This document shows, piece after piece, positions 6,566 through 7,417 of a DNA stretch of 7,417 nucleotides. How positions within the stretch are numbered: the first letter of the stretch is position 1; each line of letters opens with the position of its first letter. Below the pieces are notes generated by a model. The model did no database searches. It was not told the DNA's origin and saw only the letters and a list, made by a program, of their open reading frames with translations. A program made the position numbers and the translations under genes. The DNA is from Rhodospirillaceae bacterium UBA6608 (lineage in GTDB: Bacteria > Pseudomonadota > Alphaproteobacteria > Rhodospirillales_A > Casp-alpha2), in assembly GCA_002433335.1 (NCBI GenBank), contig DJHY01000221.1, positions 1 to 7,417 on the forward strand. Reading direction: 5' to 3'.

Positions 6566-6910
6566 ATGTCGGCCACGGGCGTTCTTGAACGCAAGATGTA
6601 CCAAGACGGCGACCGCATTTTTAAAGAAGGCGACGAAGGGTTGTTCGCCTATCTGGTCCAAAGCGGCGCTGTCGAAATCTATCGCGAACAAACCGGTCAG
6701 GTCATCGCGACCATTGGCGCCGGCGGGATTTTCGGCGAAATGGCGTTGATCGACGGTAAGCCGCGCGCGGCCTCGGCCCGGTCTTCGGGCGGGTGCAGCG
6801 TTGTGGTCATCAACCGTGCCAATTTCCAACATCGCCTTAAAAAGTCCGACCCGTTCGTTCAGGGCCTGTTGAAGATTCTGGCCAGTACCGTCCGCCGGAT
6901 GAGCAATTGA
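6566..6910 (+). CDS. Stand-alone cyclic nucleotide-binding domain protein (Crp/PKA-type sensor domain)
   Basis: This 114-aa protein consists almost entirely of a cyclic-nucleotide-binding domain. The N-terminal part (YQDGDRIFKEGDEG, 12-25; YLVQSGAVEIY, 29-39) is the usual beta-roll. The phosphate-binding cassette FGEMALIDGKPRAAS (56-70) keeps G57, E58 and the phosphate-contacting R67, so cAMP or cGMP binding is plausible. The C-terminal helix (about 96-113) ends without any DNA-binding HTH or enzymatic domain, so it is not a Crp-type regulator itself and would have to act through a partner. I chose the ATG at 6566 because AGGGG (6555-6559) lies 6 nt upstream; a TTG at 6539 would add 9 residues. 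A small GCCGG/CCGGC hairpin (6522-6535) lies in its leader. The gene starts 191 bp from the divergent Nudix gene and is followed after 31 bp by a hydrolase gene, probably in the same transcript. Confidence 0.85.
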   Translation: MSATGVLERKMYQDGDRIFKEGDEGLFAYLVQSGAVEIYREQTGQVIATIGAGGIFGEMALIDGKPRAASARSSGGCSVVVINRANFQHRLKKSDPFVQGLLKILASTVRRMSN

Positions 6911-6941
6911 CGGCGCGACCAACGGCACGGATGATCCTCTG

Positions 6942-7417
6942 ATGTTTGAAGACTTTACCTTGGACCGCCGCGCGGTCGGCGATAGCGCCGTCAACTTCCG
7001 GATCGGCGGCGAAGGGCCGCCGTTGCTGTTGTTGCACGGATATCCGCAAACTCACGTCATGTGGCACAAATTGGCGCCCAAGTTGGCGGCCCATTACACG
7101 CTGGTGATGCCCGACCTGCGCGGCTATGGCGACAGCGCCAAGCCGCCGACGGACGCCCAGCATACGCCCTATTCCAAACGGGCGATGGCGGGCGACCTGG
7201 CCGCCTTGATGACCGACCTGGGATTCGAGCGCTTTGCCCTGGCCGGGCACGACCGGGGCGGGCGCGTCGCCCATCGCCTGGCCGCCGACCACGGCGACCG
7301 CGTGGTCAAGCTAGCGGTGCTGGACATCGCCCCGACCGAGCATATGTACCGCCTGACCGATATGGAATTCGCAACCGGCTATTACCACTGGTTCTTCCTG
7401 ATCCAGCCGGCGCCATT
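6942..7417 (+). CDS. Alpha/beta hydrolase, probable haloacetate (fluoroacetate) dehalogenase, 5' part
   Basis: The first 158 residues of an alpha/beta-hydrolase-fold enzyme are present; the gene runs off the window. Likely reaction: hydrolytic removal of halide from a 2-haloacetate (EC 3.8.1.3 type), giving glycolate from fluoroacetate. Visible features are the oxyanion-hole segment LLLLHGYPQTHVMWH (28-42), DLRGYGDS (58-65), and a nucleophile elbow GHDRGGR with D104 as nucleophile. R105 and R108 are placed to bind the carboxylate, D128 (AVLDIAP) is the likely triad acid, and H149-W150 (YYHW) matches the halide pocket. The spacings 104-128 and 104-149 equal those I recall for the characterised Rhodopseudomonas palustris enzyme (110-134, 110-155). 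The catalytic His and third halide-pocket residue lie beyond the window. The ATG at 6942 puts the first beta strands at the normal distance; no clear Shine-Dalgarno is seen. An epoxide hydrolase-like activity is the main alternative. Confidence 0.85.
   Translation, partial: MFEDFTLDRRAVGDSAVNFRIGGEGPPLLLLHGYPQTHVMWHKLAPKLAAHYTLVMPDLRGYGDSAKPPTDAQHTPYSKRAMAGDLAALMTDLGFERFALAGHDRGGRVAHRLAADHGDRVVKLAVLDIAPTEHMYRLTDMEFATGYYHWFFLIQPAP

Noticed and set aside
1..7417. CRISPR array, tRNA, rRNA, insertion sequence or attachment site
   Set aside because: No regular spaced repeats, no cloverleaf or rRNA-like sequence, no transposase and no terminal inverted repeats were seen. Nearly all bases are coding.

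Overview
The window is GC-rich and densely coded, with alphaproteobacterial-looking gene families: a DUF2927 protein, a type I secretion-like ABC/HlyD set, an 'REYP.RPIVG' Nudix hydrolase and a fluoroacetate-dehalogenase-like hydrolase. Gene style suggests Rhodospirillales or a relative. That placement is inference from family resemblance; no rRNA or other marker is present.

Layout, left to right. (1) The 3' end of a DUF2927 gene (to 368). (2) A 120-bp gap (369-488) with two overlapping inverted repeats next to the following start codon. (3) A tightly packed three-gene plus-strand operon (489-5937): two ABC exporter half-transporters and a HlyD-type periplasmic adaptor. The genes are joined by a 2-nt gap and an ATGA overlap. 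(4) A convergent minus-strand Nudix hydrolase (5934-6374) whose stop codon overlaps the adaptor's. (5) A divergent 191-bp intergenic region containing a minus-strand terminator-like hairpin. (6) A plus-strand pair, a stand-alone cyclic-nucleotide-binding domain protein (6566-6910) and the 5' part of a haloacetate dehalogenase-like alpha/beta hydrolase (6942 to the window end).

The operon at 489-5937 is the most unusual content. It has the outline of a type I secretion inner-membrane complex, but both nucleotide-binding domains have lost most residues needed for ATP hydrolysis. The first (548 aa) has no Walker A lysine, no LSGGQ, no Q-loop Gln, no Walker B Glu and no H-loop His. The second (813 aa) keeps a good Walker A (GDYQSGKS) but has lost the signature, Q-loop Gln, catalytic Glu and switch His. 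In a heterodimer neither composite site would be complete. The reading frames are long and intact, the predicted membrane segments remain, and the HlyD partner looks normal, so this reads as a maintained pseudo-ATPase complex rather than gene decay. The second protein also carries a Pro-rich N-terminal extension and a C39-like domain without catalytic residues. No TolC-like outer-membrane protein, RTX-type substrate or active ATPase lies in the window, so the cargo and energy source are unknown.

The remaining genes look like ordinary metabolism or housekeeping, with smaller oddities noted under findings.
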